NCBI GenBank assembly: GCA_020633555.1
Contig: JACKDL010000008.1
Span: 62,001 to 126,000 of the forward strand
Source: Myxococcales bacterium
GTDB taxonomy: Bacteria; Myxococcota_A; Bradymonadia; UBA7976; UBA1532
Length of the DNA stretch: 64,000 nucleotides
Reading direction: 5' to 3'
The notes under the pieces are model-generated. The model made no database searches. It was not told the DNA's origin and saw only the letters and a list, made by a program, of their open reading frames with translations. How positions within the stretch are numbered: the stretch's first letter is position 1; every line of letters begins with the position of its first letter. Shown here one piece after another: positions 8,202 through 17,291 of this stretch. Made by a program: the position numbers and the translations under genes.

Positions 8202-9155
8202 TCAGCGCCCGAACCAGGCCCTCAGGATCCCCAGCGCCGGCTTGCCGCGCAGGCCGTAGCCCTTGTCCTGGGGCCCACCCGGCCCGGTCCACGCCCAGAC
8301 GAACACGCCTGCCAGCGCCGGCTCTTCCCCCCAGGCCGAGACGAAGGCCGCGTAGGCGCGCCGCTGCGCCTCCAGGTCCAGGGCGCCGTCGCCGCCGTAG
8401 TGGTAGGGGCGGCGGGCGGCGCCCACCACGCTGGGGTAGCCGATCTCGGTGAACATCAACGGCTTGTCCTTGGGACGCCAGGCCAGGATGCGATCGCGGA
8501 TGAAGGCCCAGGTGGCGCGCAGCTCGGCCTCGGAGGCGTCGTCGCGGCGGCTCAGCGGGAAGTAGCCGTTGATGCCCACCACATCCAGAGCGGGCCAGAA
8601 GCCCACCTCGTGGAAGTGGTCCCAGTTGGCCGAGTAGGTCAGCCGGCCCGGGTATACCGCCCGCACCGCCGCCACCAGGCCGGTCCAGCGCGCCAGATCG
8701 CCCTCCAGGCTGCCCAGCTCACTGCCCACGCTGAACAGCTCGGCCCCCACGTCCCGGGCCAGCGCCGCGTAGTGCAGGATGAAGCGCCGATAGGCGGCCC
8801 ACCAGGCCGCCCGGTCCGCCGGCCGCAGCGTGCCCCGCCAGTCGCCGGGGCCCAGGGTCTCCAGGCGCAGAACCGGAAAGATGAAGACTTTCAGGCCTTT
8901 GGCGCGGGCATGCCGGGCCAGCGCGCGGATCTCGCCGTCGTCGGTGCCCCAGCGGTACGGGGCGATGTCGACGCTGCGCACCTCGCGCTGCCCCCACTGC
9001 ACCACGAGCTGCACCCAGTTGGCGCCGGTGGCGGCGATCTCGTCCACGCGGGCCTGCACCTGGGCGACCGTGCGCTCGCCCTCGAAGTGGGGCGCGAGGG
9101 CCACGCCGCGCACCGGGGGCGCGGCCAGCAGCAGGGCGAGCAGCACAGCGTTCAC
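8202..9155 (-). CDS. Exported glycoside hydrolase, GH113-like TIM barrel
   Basis: 317 residues with a short signal peptide (VNAVLLALLLAAPPVRG). The rest is a TIM barrel of the glycoside hydrolase 113 / GTA-like type: VDEIAATGANWVQLVVQW early, the acid/base candidate Glu in FSVGSELGSLEGD, and the nucleophile candidate Glu in PLMFTEIGYPS, with GVFVWAW at the end of the barrel. Family members include beta-mannanases; the substrate cannot be fixed here. GTG start with GAGG 6 bp upstream. It stands alone between the AgmX-like gene and a divergent membrane-protein gene. Confidence 0.85.
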   Translation of the reverse strand: MNAVLLALLLAAPPVRGVALAPHFEGERTVAQVQARVDEIAATGANWVQLVVQWGQREVRSVDIAPYRWGTDDGEIRALARHARAKGLKVFIFPVLRLETLGPGDWRGTLRPADRAAWWAAYRRFILHYAALARDVGAELFSVGSELGSLEGDLARWTGLVAAVRAVYPGRLTYSANWDHFHEVGFWPALDVVGINGYFPLSRRDDASEAELRATWAFIRDRILAWRPKDKPLMFTEIGYPSVVGAARRPYHYGGDGALDLEAQRRAYAAFVSAWGEEPALAGVFVWAWTGPGGPQDKGYGLRGKPALGILRAWFGR

Positions 9156-9192
9156 GGGGCGCCTCGTACACGGCCGGTCAGCGGATCGTCAA

Positions 9193-9213
9193 AGGTTCGT
9201 GATGGCAGAACCT
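9193..9213. promoter_or_regulatory. Inverted repeat AGGTTC-N9-GAACCT between divergent genes
   Basis: Perfect 6-bp arms spaced by nine bases, 37 bp upstream of the GH113-like gene and 53 bp upstream of the divergent gene. The GGTTC/GAACC arms recur, with another spacing, in the palindrome before the POT transporter at 43215. It may be an operator; no factor can be assigned. Confidence 0.35.
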
Positions 9214-9265
9214 CGCGGGGGGTCGCGCGTTCAAACCCGTGCCACCCCCTGCCCCGGAGACGCCC

Positions 9266-9977
9266 ATGCCCCGCCCTTCCGACGCCGATCGCCGCCCCTC
9301 GCCCCTGGCCGACGTGCTCGCCGAGGTGGCCGCCGACGCCCGCGCCGAGGCCCGGCGGCTCGCCGCCGCCGAGGCCGAGCGCCAGGCCGCCAGGCCCGCG
9401 CCGCCGCCGCGGCCCAGGCCCCGCCCAGGCCGAGGTGGACGCCCGGCTGGAGGCCGAGGCCGCCCGCCGGCGCCTGGCCGCTGAGGCCCTGGCGGCCCGC
9501 CAGGCCCCGCCCCAGCCCGCCGCGACCGTCACCCCGGCTCTCACCCCGCGCCCGGCCGCTCTCAGCTCCGTCGCCCTCCCCACCGACCTCACCGCCCCGG
9601 GCCGCGGCACCGGCTTCTGGTTCGCCGTGGTGGGCCTGCCGTGCTTGTGCCTGACGGCGATCGCAGGCACCTGGCTGTACACCCAGCACCGGCAGGCCAC
9701 CGCGCCCACGGCCCGGCCGATCCCCGTGGCGCGGCCCGAGCTGCGGGTGGCCAGCCTGGCCCCGCGGGCGCCGGTGCAGGTCACCCCCGTCAGCGCGCCG
9801 GCCACCGCCCCCACGGTCGCCGCCACGGCGCCCACCCGCGCCCCGACGAGCGAGGCCGCCAAGGCCACGCCCCCGTCGCGACCCCGGCCCGCCCGGCCCA
9901 AGCCCCGGCCCAAGCCGGCCAAGCCCGCCGGCCCCCCGGGCCTGCAGATCGACTTCGATCTGAGCAAGACCGAGTAG
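9266..9977 (+). pseudogene. Single-span membrane protein gene with an apparent frameshift
   Basis: The ATG at 9266 has GGAG 7 bp upstream and reads a charged Ala-rich helix (ADVLAEVAADARAEARRLAA). Around 9400-9430 the coding pattern jumps to another frame, which continues the same kind of helix (AEVDARLEAEAARRRLAAEA), then a membrane span (FWFAVVGLPCLCLTAIAGTW), a Pro/Ala/Thr-rich region and the end QIDFDLSKTE at 9977. The two halves join naturally if one base is removed or two are added in the CG-rich run. It is either a real lesion or a sequencing error in a homopolymer-like stretch. Function unknown; the layout (cytoplasmic coil, one span, long periplasmic tail) resembles TonB- or envelope-linking proteins. 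Confidence 0.6.
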
Positions 9978-9995
9978 CCCCTGCCCCCGGCGCCG

Positions 9996-10025
9996 TTGGA
10001 CGGCTCCCGATCCCGCTGCTACCCT
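9996..10025 (+). promoter_or_regulatory. Candidate promoter of rimO
   Basis: TTGGAC, 18-bp spacer, TACCCT, 40 bp before the rimO ATG, which has its own GGAGGTG Shine-Dalgarno. Confidence 0.4.
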
Positions 10026-10065
10026 GCCGCGCTTCGCTTCGACCCCCTCGCATTGGAGGTGCCAG

Positions 10066-11406
10066 ATGAGCACGGCGCGCCCCACCCGGGTCCACTTCGT
10101 GTCCCTGGGCTGCCCGAAGAACCGCATTGACACCGAGACGATGCTGGCGGGCCTGCCCGGCGAGCGCTTCGAGATCACCCCCGACGCCGACGCGGCGGAC
10201 GTGGTGGTGGTGAACACCTGCGCCTTCGTGGACTCGGCCAAGCAGGAGAGCGTCGACACCATCCTCGAGTTCTCCGAGCGGCGCACGTCGGGCGATCTGA
10301 AGCGCCTGGTGGTCACCGGCTGCCTGGCCCAGCGCTACCCCGAGGAGCTCGCCGCCGAGCTGCCCGAGGTGGATCACTTCGTGGGCACCAACGACCTGGG
10401 CGCCGTGCCGGCCATCCTGCAAGGCCGGGCCGCCGACCGCATCACCGTGGGCAGCCCCGACCGCAAGGACTTCGACTGGGAGGCGCCCCGCTACAACTCC
10501 ATGGCCGGCGGGCACACCGCCTACCTGAAGGTCAGCGAGGGCTGCTCGAACACCTGCGCCTTCTGCATCATCCCGACGCTGCGGGGACCCCAGCGCAGCC
10601 GCAACATCGAGTCGGTGGTGGCCGAGGCCCTGCGCCTGTCGGCCCAGGGGGTCAAGGAGCTGAACCTGGTGGCCCAGGACCTCACGGCCTACGGCTACGA
10701 CCAGACCCCGCGCACCAACCTCACGGCCCTGCTCGAGAACCTGGTGCAGGTGGACGTGAAGTGGATCCGGCTGCTGTACGCCTACCCGCGCAGCTTCCCC
10801 AAGGGGCTGGTGGAGATCATGGCCCGCGAGCCGAAGATCGTCCCGTACCTGGACATGCCCCTGCAGCACATCAGCGATCCGGTGCTGAAGGCCATGAAGC
10901 GCGGCACCAACGGCGAGACCATCCGCCGCCGGGTGGCCGAGCTGCGCGAGAAGCTGCCCCACGCCGCCCTGCGCACCACTTTCATCAGCGGCTTCCCCGG
11001 CGAGACCGAGGACGACCACAAGCGCCTGCTGGAGTTCGTGCAGGAGGCCCGCTTCGAGCGCCTGGGCGTGTTCCCCTTCAGCCGCGAGGAGGGCACCCCC
11101 GCCCACGACCTGCCCGACCAGGTGGATCCCGAGGTGGCCCAGCGCCGCGCCGACGAGATCATGTTCGCCCAGCGCGAGATCAGCCGGGCCCACAACGAGG
11201 CCCTGCTCGATCGCGAGGTGGAGGTGCTCGTGGAGCGCCCCAGCGAAGAGAGCGACCTGGTGATGGTGGGTCGCACCGCCCAGCAGGCCCCCGAGATCGA
11301 CGGCGTGACCTACCTGGGCCTGTCGGACGACGTCTACCCGGGCGCCCTGGTGAAGGCCGTGATCACCCAGGTCACCGACTACGACCTGGTGGCCGAGCCC
11401 GTCTGA
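10066..11406 (+). CDS. rimO: Ribosomal protein uS12 methylthiotransferase RimO
   Basis: 446 residues, full length. RimO is a radical-SAM enzyme that adds a methylthio group to an Asp of ribosomal protein S12. The N-terminal MTTase domain has SLGCPKNRID with Cys16, then Cys52 (NTCAFVDSAK) and Cys86 (TGCLAQR), which bind one 4Fe-4S cluster; the radical-SAM triad is Cys160, Cys164 and Cys167 (GCSNTCAFC). A C-terminal TRAM domain ends in ITQVTDYDLVAEPV. SLGCPKN and the typical QHISDPVLKAMKR segment mark RimO rather than MiaB. ATG with GGAGGTG at 9-10 bp spacing. It is convergent with the lipoprotein gene that ends at 11420. Confidence 0.96.
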   Translation: MSTARPTRVHFVSLGCPKNRIDTETMLAGLPGERFEITPDADAADVVVVNTCAFVDSAKQESVDTILEFSERRTSGDLKRLVVTGCLAQRYPEELAAELPEVDHFVGTNDLGAVPAILQGRAADRITVGSPDRKDFDWEAPRYNSMAGGHTAYLKVSEGCSNTCAFCIIPTLRGPQRSRNIESVVAEALRLSAQGVKELNLVAQDLTAYGYDQTPRTNLTALLENLVQVDVKWIRLLYAYPRSFPKGLVEIMAREPKIVPYLDMPLQHISDPVLKAMKRGTNGETIRRRVAELREKLPHAALRTTFISGFPGETEDDHKRLLEFVQEARFERLGVFPFSREEGTPAHDLPDQVDPEVAQRRADEIMFAQREISRAHNEALLDREVEVLVERPSEESDLVMVGRTAQQAPEIDGVTYLGLSDDVYPGALVKAVITQVTDYDLVAEPV

Positions 11407-11419
11407 GCGCCGACCCGGC

Positions 11420-13204
11420 TCAGGGCGGCGCCAGATCCGCCCGCACGTGCAGCCAGGCCGCGTCCTCGGCCTCGACCCGAGCGTCCTGCAGCCCCACGGG
11501 GATGGGCAGGGCGTCGGCCCCCACGGCAAAGGTCTGCCCCGCGATCAGCCCAGGCAGCAGGTTGGCGAAGGTGGCCACCCGCTGCTCCAGGGCCGCCTCA
11601 TCCACGGGCGCCACCGGCGCCTCCGCCGTGTCCGTCCACACCTCGACCGCCAGGTCGGGCTCGAGCTCGATGCCCCCGTCGGCCGCCACCACCACCGTCA
11701 GCGCCACGGCCACGTCCAGGTGCAGCGACACCGTGGCCAGCACGCGCCCGTCCACCTCGATGTCCAGCAGCATGTCGCCGATGGCCACCCGCAGCGGGCG
11801 GTCGTCGGGCACCACCGTCACCACCGGCGGCAGCAGCGGGCGCGTGCGCAGCACCATCTCGGCGTCGCGGGCCAGGCCCTCGGCCGCCTCGCCCAGGGCC
11901 CCGCGGAACAGGCCGAAGCCCACCCCGGCGGGCAGCTCGGCCACGCCGCCGGGCCCGACGGTGAGATCCAGCACCCCGCCCGCCCAGGCCGCGTGCAGCA
12001 GCCGCCCCACGAAGCCGTCGCGGGCCCCCACGTCGGCGTGGGCGCCGCCGAACCGGCCCTGCCCCGGTGTGGGCGGCAGGGCGCGGCCGGCCCGCACCAC
12101 CTGGGGCGCCACCGCGCGGCCCGACAGGCCCAGCGCCAGCCCGGCGGGCGTCACGTCGGCCGCCTGCACCCGCAGCCCCAGATCGATGGTGGTGCCCAGG
12201 ATGGCCAGGGACTGGTCCAGCGCGCTCGGGTCGAACAGCGCCGGGATCACGAAGTCCGCCAGCGCGTCCTCCAGCAGCCCCTCGGCGGTGCGGCGCACCC
12301 GATCGGTGAACCAGTTCTCCGCGAAGTCGGGCACGTTGTTGATGTCGTAGTCGAAGCCCTCCAGGGTCACGTCGCCCCCGTCGAGCTGTACGTCCAGCCC
12401 CCCCTCGGCCGTGGGGCGCAGGCGGAGCCGAGCGTCGATGATGGCCCGCCGCGCGGTGGCCGAGCCGCGGATGGTCACGGTGAACACCAGATCCACCTCG
12501 GCCCGCACCCGCACCCGGAGCTGCTTCACGATGAGCCGCACCGCCAGGTACCCGTCGCGGGGCACCAGCTCCACCTCGACGCCCTCGTAGGTGAGCGACT
12601 CGATCTCCAGCTCGCCCGTGTCGCCCACCAGCTCCGTGAGGTCCAGCCCCTCCACGTAGGCCGCCACCACCTCGCCCAGGGTCGCCAGCCCCTCGGGGCC
12701 CACCAGCGCCCGCACCGCATCGTCCACGGGCGCCGCGGGATCGGCGTCGGCCCCGCGCAGCACCGCCCGCACGTCCTGCAGCGCCGTGTCGCCGTCGCGG
12801 GCCTCGGTGATGATCCGGGTGAGCCCCTGCGGGCTGGGTAGATCCGTCGAGAAGCGCCCGTCGGGCCCGGGCACAACCACCTGCCCGCCCACGGTGAGCG
12901 TGGGGGCCGCGCCGCCGGTCAGCCGGCCCGTCACCGCCACCCGGTCGCCGTCCACCCGGGCGCCGCGGGCGGGGGCGTCGATGACCAGCACCAGCGGATC
13001 CGGCGGCGGGGGTGGCGGCGCCATGTCCGGCACCACCCCAGGGGGCGCGGCGTCGGCGGGCGCCAGGCCCGCGTCCGCCTGCGGCGTCTCCTGGCGGTCG
13101 CTGCCGGGCGCGGGCACGGGGCCTTCGCGGGTGGGCTTCAGGGTGGCCTCGCCGCAGGCGAGCACCCCCAGGGCGGTGAGGCAGAGCAGGGCTAGGCGTC
13201 GCAT
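11420..13204 (-). CDS. Lipoprotein with Ig-like domain and a TULIP/BPI-like region
   Basis: 594 residues. The lipoprotein signal is TALGVLAC with Cys17. A Pro/Asp-rich linker (to about 70) is followed by a compact beta domain (about 72-150, IDAPARGARVDGDRVAVTG) like Ig-type or glucodextranase-B domains. The remaining 430 residues are long alternating amphipathic strands (LIVKQLRVRVRAEVDLVFTV, VSLHLDVAVALTVVVAADGG) separated by helices, the look of tubular lipid-binding TULIP/BPI folds. A lipid-binding role in the outer membrane is an inference from pattern only. No close family is recognised. It is convergent with rimO 13 bp away. Confidence 0.75.
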   Translation of the reverse strand: MRRLALLCLTALGVLACGEATLKPTREGPVPAPGSDRQETPQADAGLAPADAAPPGVVPDMAPPPPPPDPLVLVIDAPARGARVDGDRVAVTGRLTGGAAPTLTVGGQVVVPGPDGRFSTDLPSPQGLTRIITEARDGDTALQDVRAVLRGADADPAAPVDDAVRALVGPEGLATLGEVVAAYVEGLDLTELVGDTGELEIESLTYEGVEVELVPRDGYLAVRLIVKQLRVRVRAEVDLVFTVTIRGSATARRAIIDARLRLRPTAEGGLDVQLDGGDVTLEGFDYDINNVPDFAENWFTDRVRRTAEGLLEDALADFVIPALFDPSALDQSLAILGTTIDLGLRVQAADVTPAGLALGLSGRAVAPQVVRAGRALPPTPGQGRFGGAHADVGARDGFVGRLLHAAWAGGVLDLTVGPGGVAELPAGVGFGLFRGALGEAAEGLARDAEMVLRTRPLLPPVVTVVPDDRPLRVAIGDMLLDIEVDGRVLATVSLHLDVAVALTVVVAADGGIELEPDLAVEVWTDTAEAPVAPVDEAALEQRVATFANLLPGLIAGQTFAVGADALPIPVGLQDARVEAEDAAWLHVRADLAPP

Positions 13205-13266
13205 GCCCGCCAGCTTAGCAAGCGGCAGGCCAGCGTCGAGGGATCTGCGCGGGGCCGGCCCGCGGC

Positions 13267-13288
13267 CCCCAGCGGCGCACCGCTGGGG
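13267..13288 (-). terminator. Hairpin after the giant Cys-rich gene
   Basis: CCCCAGCGG-CGCA-CCGCTGGGG: perfect 9-bp stem with a 4-base loop, 25 bp past the stop of the Cys-rich gene. There is no T-run, as is usual in such GC-rich genomes, so termination is an inference. Confidence 0.45.
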
Positions 13289-13312
13289 TCGCCGGACCCA
13301 CCCCAGGCGGGG

Positions 13313-16300
13313 TCAGTTGGCCGCGCTGGCCGTGACCGTGAAGGCGCCGGCAGCCCCGCCCACCCCCTCAACCACCACGTAGTAGCCCCCGGCGGGCAGG
13401 TTCACCGCCCCCAGGTTCGCGGTGGGCCCACAGGCCAGCGGCGCCGGCTGGTTCGCCGGGCAGGCGTCCGTGACGAACACGAAGCCGGGCAGCCCCTGGA
13501 CCGCGAAGCTGAGCACCGTCGCCCCCGCCAGCTCGAGCCGGTAGACCACGTCGCCCGCGCCCCCGTCGTTGGCGGGCATGCAGGCCAGCGCGGCGCTCCC
13601 GACCCCGGCCACGATGTTGCCGGCTGCGGCCTGGCCGAGCTGAAGCAGCGGCGCGTTGGCGCAGGCCTCGGCCAGGCACTCGCCGGCCTGGCAGACCTCG
13701 CCGGGGAAGCAGCCGGCGTTGTCCACGCACTGCCCGTTGCCCGCGACGCAGGCGTTCGCCTCGCACAGGAAGCCCGGGCCGCAGTCGGCCGCCACCCGGC
13801 AGCCGGCCACGCAGGCGCCGTTCAGGCAGATGTCGCCCGGGCCACAGTCCGGGTCGCCCACGCACGCCTGCGGCACCCGACACACCTGCGCGATGCACGC
13901 CTCGCCCTCGGGGCAGTCGCCGTCCACCGCGCAGAACTGCTGGTCGAGCACGCACAGGCCGTCCCGGCACAGGTTGCCGGGGAAGCAGTCCAGGTTCTCA
14001 GCGCACGGGTTGGCCTCCTGACAGCCGTGGTTGGCCACGTCGCAGGTCTGGTTGCCCGGGCAATCTCCATCGGCCCGGCAGCCGGACACACAGGCCCCCA
14101 GCACGCACACCAGGCCCTGATCGCACGCCTGATCGTCCATGCAGAAGAAGGGCTCGGCACACAGGCCCTCCACGCACAGCAGCCCGGCGTCGCAGTCGGC
14201 GTCGCCGCCGCAGGGATCGCCCACCCCGTTCAGCACGCAGACGCCCGCCACGCAGCGCTCGGCCGGCGCACAGTCGGCGTTCACCGCGCAGCCCCCGGCC
14301 GCCTCCACGCACTGCCCGGCGGCGCACTCGAAGCCGCCGGGGCAGTCGCCGTTGTTCTGGCAGGCCGGCTGGCACAGGGCGTTCAGGCACTGCCGCCCGG
14401 GCAGGCAGTCCTCGGGCCCGAAGCAGGCGCCGGCCTCGGCGCAGGCGCCGGCCACGCAGACGGTGTTCCCCGGACAGTCGCCATCCCCGGCGCAGGGCAG
14501 ATCCACGGCCACGCACTGCCCCTCGCGGCAGGCCTGCCCCTGGGGGCAGTCAGCGTCCACGCCGCAGTCCACCGCCGGCGGCACGCAGCGCCCGCCGCGG
14601 CAGACCTCACCGCCGCCGCAGTCGGCGTCCAGCAGGCAGGCGTCCTGGCAGCTCGCCTCGACGCACACCCGGCCCGCCGCGCACTCCTGGTCGACGTTGC
14701 AGGGATCGGCCTCGGCGCAGAACCCGAACACGCAGGGCAGGCCCCCGGCGCAGTCGGCGGCGTTCACGCAGGCCGCCGCCCCGGGCGGCCCACACAGGCC
14801 GTCCACCCGGCACACCTGGGGCGCCACGCAATCCTGGGGCGCGCAGCGATCCTGGCAGCCGCCGTTCACGCAGATCCGATCCCCCAGGCAGTCGTCGTTG
14901 CCCGCACACAGGTTGGGCTCGGCGCACTCGCCGAACAGGCAGGTCTGGCGCCCGGGGCAGTCGGCGTCCACGGCACAGCCCTGGCGCGCCACACACTCCC
15001 CGAAGGCGCACACCTGGCCCGCCGGGCAGTCGGCGTCCACGCCGCAGCCCATGCCCACCGGCACCTGGCACTGCCCGTCCACGCAGTCCTGCCCGGGCGG
15101 GCAATCCAGGAAGCTCGCGCAGCCCATCATAACCGGCTCGGCGCAGAACCCGTCCTCGCAGATCAGGCCGGCGGGGCAGTCGCCATCGACCGCGCACTGC
15201 GCCACCGCCGGATCCTCACAGCGGCCGGCGTCGCACACGAACTCGCCCGCGCAGTCGGCGTCGGCCTCGCAGCCGTCCAGGCACAGGCCGAACTCGCAGA
15301 TCCGCGCCCCGGCGCAGTCGAGGTCGGCGGCGCAGAAGGCCGGCTCGGCGCAGCGGCCGTCGCTGCAGATCTGGTTGCCTGGGCACTCGGCGTCGGCCAT
15401 GCAGTTGGGCGCTGGCAGGCAGCGGCCCGTGTCGCAGATCTCGTCCTGCCCGCAGTCCAGATCCTGCCGGCAGGGATCGGTGCAGGCCTCGGCGTCGCAG
15501 ATGCGGTCGCCGAAGCAGTCCAGATCCCCCCCGCAGATCTCGGGCTCCACGCAGTCGCCGTCGGCGCAGAGCTGGCCGCCCGGGCACTCGATGTCGGCCT
15601 CGCAGTTGATGTCCTCGACGCACAGCCCGGCGATGCACTGCCCGTTCAGGCACTCGTCGTCGCCCCGGCACGGGTTGATGCACAGCCCGTCGTCGCACAG
15701 CCGCTCGCCGATGCAGTCCTCGTTGCTGCCGCAGAACACGGGCTCCTGGCAGTTGCCGTCGCCGCCGCAGAACTGGTTGCCGGGGCAGTCGTCGTCCACC
15801 CGGCAGTCGCCGGGGGGCAGCTCGGGCAGCCGGCAGCGCCCCATGTCGCAGATCTGGCCGCCGCCGCAGTCGCCGTCGGCCATGCAGGCCGCGGTGCAAG
15901 CACCGCCGTCGCAGATCCGCCCCGCCAGGCAGTCCACGTCGGCCTCGCAGACCCCGGGCTCGCTGCAGCGGTTCGCCACACAGCTCTGGCGCCCGGGGCA
16001 GTCCTGGTCGCCCTGGCACTCGAACATGGGCATCCCGCAGACGTTGCCGGCGGTGCACACCAGCGGCGGCACGCAGTCCACGTCGTCCGCGCAGGGGTCG
16101 GGCTGGTCGTTGGGCAGGCAGACGCGGCCGTCGCACAGCAGGCCCTCGGGGCACGCGCCGCCACCGCCGCAGGGGTCGTAGCAGAAGCCCTCGACGCAAC
16201 CACGCTCTCCCAGGCAGTCCAGATCGCCCTGGCACACCGGCGGCTCGGCGCAGCGCTGGTCAACCACATCGCAGACCTGGTTGCCCGGGCAGTCGGCGTC

Positions 16301-17074
16301 CCCGCCGCAGCCCACGGCCTCACCGGGCACACACTGGTTCTCCTCGCAGGTCCAGCTCTCGGGGCAGTCCCCGTCGCCCTGGCAGCTCACCACGGCGCAG
16401 CGCAGATCCGCGCCACACCGGGTGTTCCCCGGGCAGGCGTCGTTGGCGGGATCACAGCCGTCCTGGCAGCCCTCGTTCTCGCAGATGCGCCCGGTAAAGC
16501 AGCCGTCATCCTGGAAGCACGGGCTCGCCTCGATGCACCCCTCCAGGGTGCACACCTGGCTGCCCGGACAAGGCATCTGGTCGCTGCACGCGGCCCGGGG
16601 CACGCACTCGCCGCCCTGGCAGGCCTCGTCCGCGGCGCAGTCGTCGTTGGTCTGGCAGCCCCCCGCGCCGCCCTCGCAGCGGCCCTCGGTGCAGGCGCGG
16701 CCGCCGCAGTCCAGCTCGCTCACGCAGGCGTCCGCGCACAGGCCCAGGTCGCAGTAGCGATCCCCCAGGCAGTCGGCGTCGCGGGTGCAGGTGTCGGGCT
16801 CCGCGCAGCGGGCCGCGGCGTCGCAGATCTGCGCCCCCTCGCAGTCGGCGTTCGTCCGGCAGTCCCCGGCCACCATCGCGGCGCACAGACCGGCCCGGCA
16901 CACCTCGCCGGCGGCGCAGTTGTCGAAGGTGACACAGGGCGCCCCCTCGTCGACTTCGACCCCGCCGTCGGTGGTGATCCCGCCGCCGCTCCCGCCGCCG
17001 CCCCCCTCTGAGCCGCCGTCATCGCACCCGAAGAGGGCCAGCAGCCCCAACAGGATCCACAGCCGCAAAGCCAT
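13313..17074 (-). CDS. Giant lipoprotein with about 47 four-cysteine repeats and a PPC-like C-terminal domain
   Basis: 1253 residues from the ATG at 17074 (GGTGG 5 bp upstream; a longer frame lacks a signal sequence). Lipoprotein signal LLALFGCDD, a Gly/Ser linker, then by hand count about 47 units of roughly 24 residues with the pattern CxxDxDCPxGxxCxxGxC, resembling the Dickkopf-type Cys-rich repeat of myxobacterial proteins. The last 120 residues, almost free of Cys, form a beta sandwich (AGDVVYRLELAG to GAFTVTASAAN) like pre-peptidase C-terminal domains. In much of the array the units follow a three-type order (CPGNQ.., then LGDRIC.., then GGGQICDxGRC). It should be a long disulfide-stabilised rod on the surface; the ligand is unknown. 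Divergent from a collagen-like gene. Confidence 0.88.
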   Translation of the reverse strand: MALRLWILLGLLALFGCDDGGSEGGGGGSGGGITTDGGVEVDEGAPCVTFDNCAAGEVCRAGLCAAMVAGDCRTNADCEGAQICDAAARCAEPDTCTRDADCLGDRYCDLGLCADACVSELDCGGRACTEGRCEGGAGGCQTNDDCAADEACQGGECVPRAACSDQMPCPGSQVCTLEGCIEASPCFQDDGCFTGRICENEGCQDGCDPANDACPGNTRCGADLRCAVVSCQGDGDCPESWTCEENQCVPGEAVGCGGDADCPGNQVCDVVDQRCAEPPVCQGDLDCLGERGCVEGFCYDPCGGGGACPEGLLCDGRVCLPNDQPDPCADDVDCVPPLVCTAGNVCGMPMFECQGDQDCPGRQSCVANRCSEPGVCEADVDCLAGRICDGGACTAACMADGDCGGGQICDMGRCRLPELPPGDCRVDDDCPGNQFCGGDGNCQEPVFCGSNEDCIGERLCDDGLCINPCRGDDECLNGQCIAGLCVEDINCEADIECPGGQLCADGDCVEPEICGGDLDCFGDRICDAEACTDPCRQDLDCGQDEICDTGRCLPAPNCMADAECPGNQICSDGRCAEPAFCAADLDCAGARICEFGLCLDGCEADADCAGEFVCDAGRCEDPAVAQCAVDGDCPAGLICEDGFCAEPVMMGCASFLDCPPGQDCVDGQCQVPVGMGCGVDADCPAGQVCAFGECVARQGCAVDADCPGRQTCLFGECAEPNLCAGNDDCLGDRICVNGGCQDRCAPQDCVAPQVCRVDGLCGPPGAAACVNAADCAGGLPCVFGFCAEADPCNVDQECAAGRVCVEASCQDACLLDADCGGGEVCRGGRCVPPAVDCGVDADCPQGQACREGQCVAVDLPCAGDGDCPGNTVCVAGACAEAGACFGPEDCLPGRQCLNALCQPACQNNGDCPGGFECAAGQCVEAAGGCAVNADCAPAERCVAGVCVLNGVGDPCGGDADCDAGLLCVEGLCAEPFFCMDDQACDQGLVCVLGACVSGCRADGDCPGNQTCDVANHGCQEANPCAENLDCFPGNLCRDGLCVLDQQFCAVDGDCPEGEACIAQVCRVPQACVGDPDCGPGDICLNGACVAGCRVAADCGPGFLCEANACVAGNGQCVDNAGCFPGEVCQAGECLAEACANAPLLQLGQAAAGNIVAGVGSAALACMPANDGGAGDVVYRLELAGATVLSFAVQGLPGFVFVTDACPANQPAPLACGPTANLGAVNLPAGGYYVVVEGVGGAAGAFTVTASAAN

Positions 17075-17132
17075 TCGTTCCACCGAGTTCCCCCCAAGGT
17101 CCACACCCCCGGCCGCGGCCGACAGCCAGCGC

Positions 17133-17162
17133 AGTATCGGTAACGGCCGCGGGCCGCAGCAA
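17133..17162 (-). promoter_or_regulatory. Candidate promoter of the giant Cys-rich lipoprotein
   Basis: Minus-strand TTGCTG, 18-bp spacer, GATACT, about 58 bp before the ATG at 17074. Confidence 0.35.
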
Positions 17163-17193
17163 CCTTGGGCGGACCCATATTGGAAAAATGAAC

Positions 17194-17222
17194 CTGACGC
17201 GACCCCATCCACTTGCTATGTT
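17194..17222 (+). promoter_or_regulatory. Candidate promoter of the second collagen-like gene
   Basis: CTGACG, 17-bp spacer, TATGTT. The SDR gene at 22017 has the near-identical CTGACG-N17-TATGCT, which supports both. The predicted leader is about 63 nt and contains GGGGGGG 6 bp before the GTG start. Confidence 0.5.
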
Positions 17223-17291
17223 GCGATGACGGAGGTGCCCGCCCCGGGGGGGAAAGGCACGGCCGTCGACCTGAGTCAGGGGGGGTTCGCC

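Noticed and set aside
9218..9250. tRNA T-arm-like GCGCGTTCAAACCCGTGC before the frameshifted gene
   Set aside because: The stem does not close with a seven-base loop and no acceptor, D or anticodon arm can be folded.
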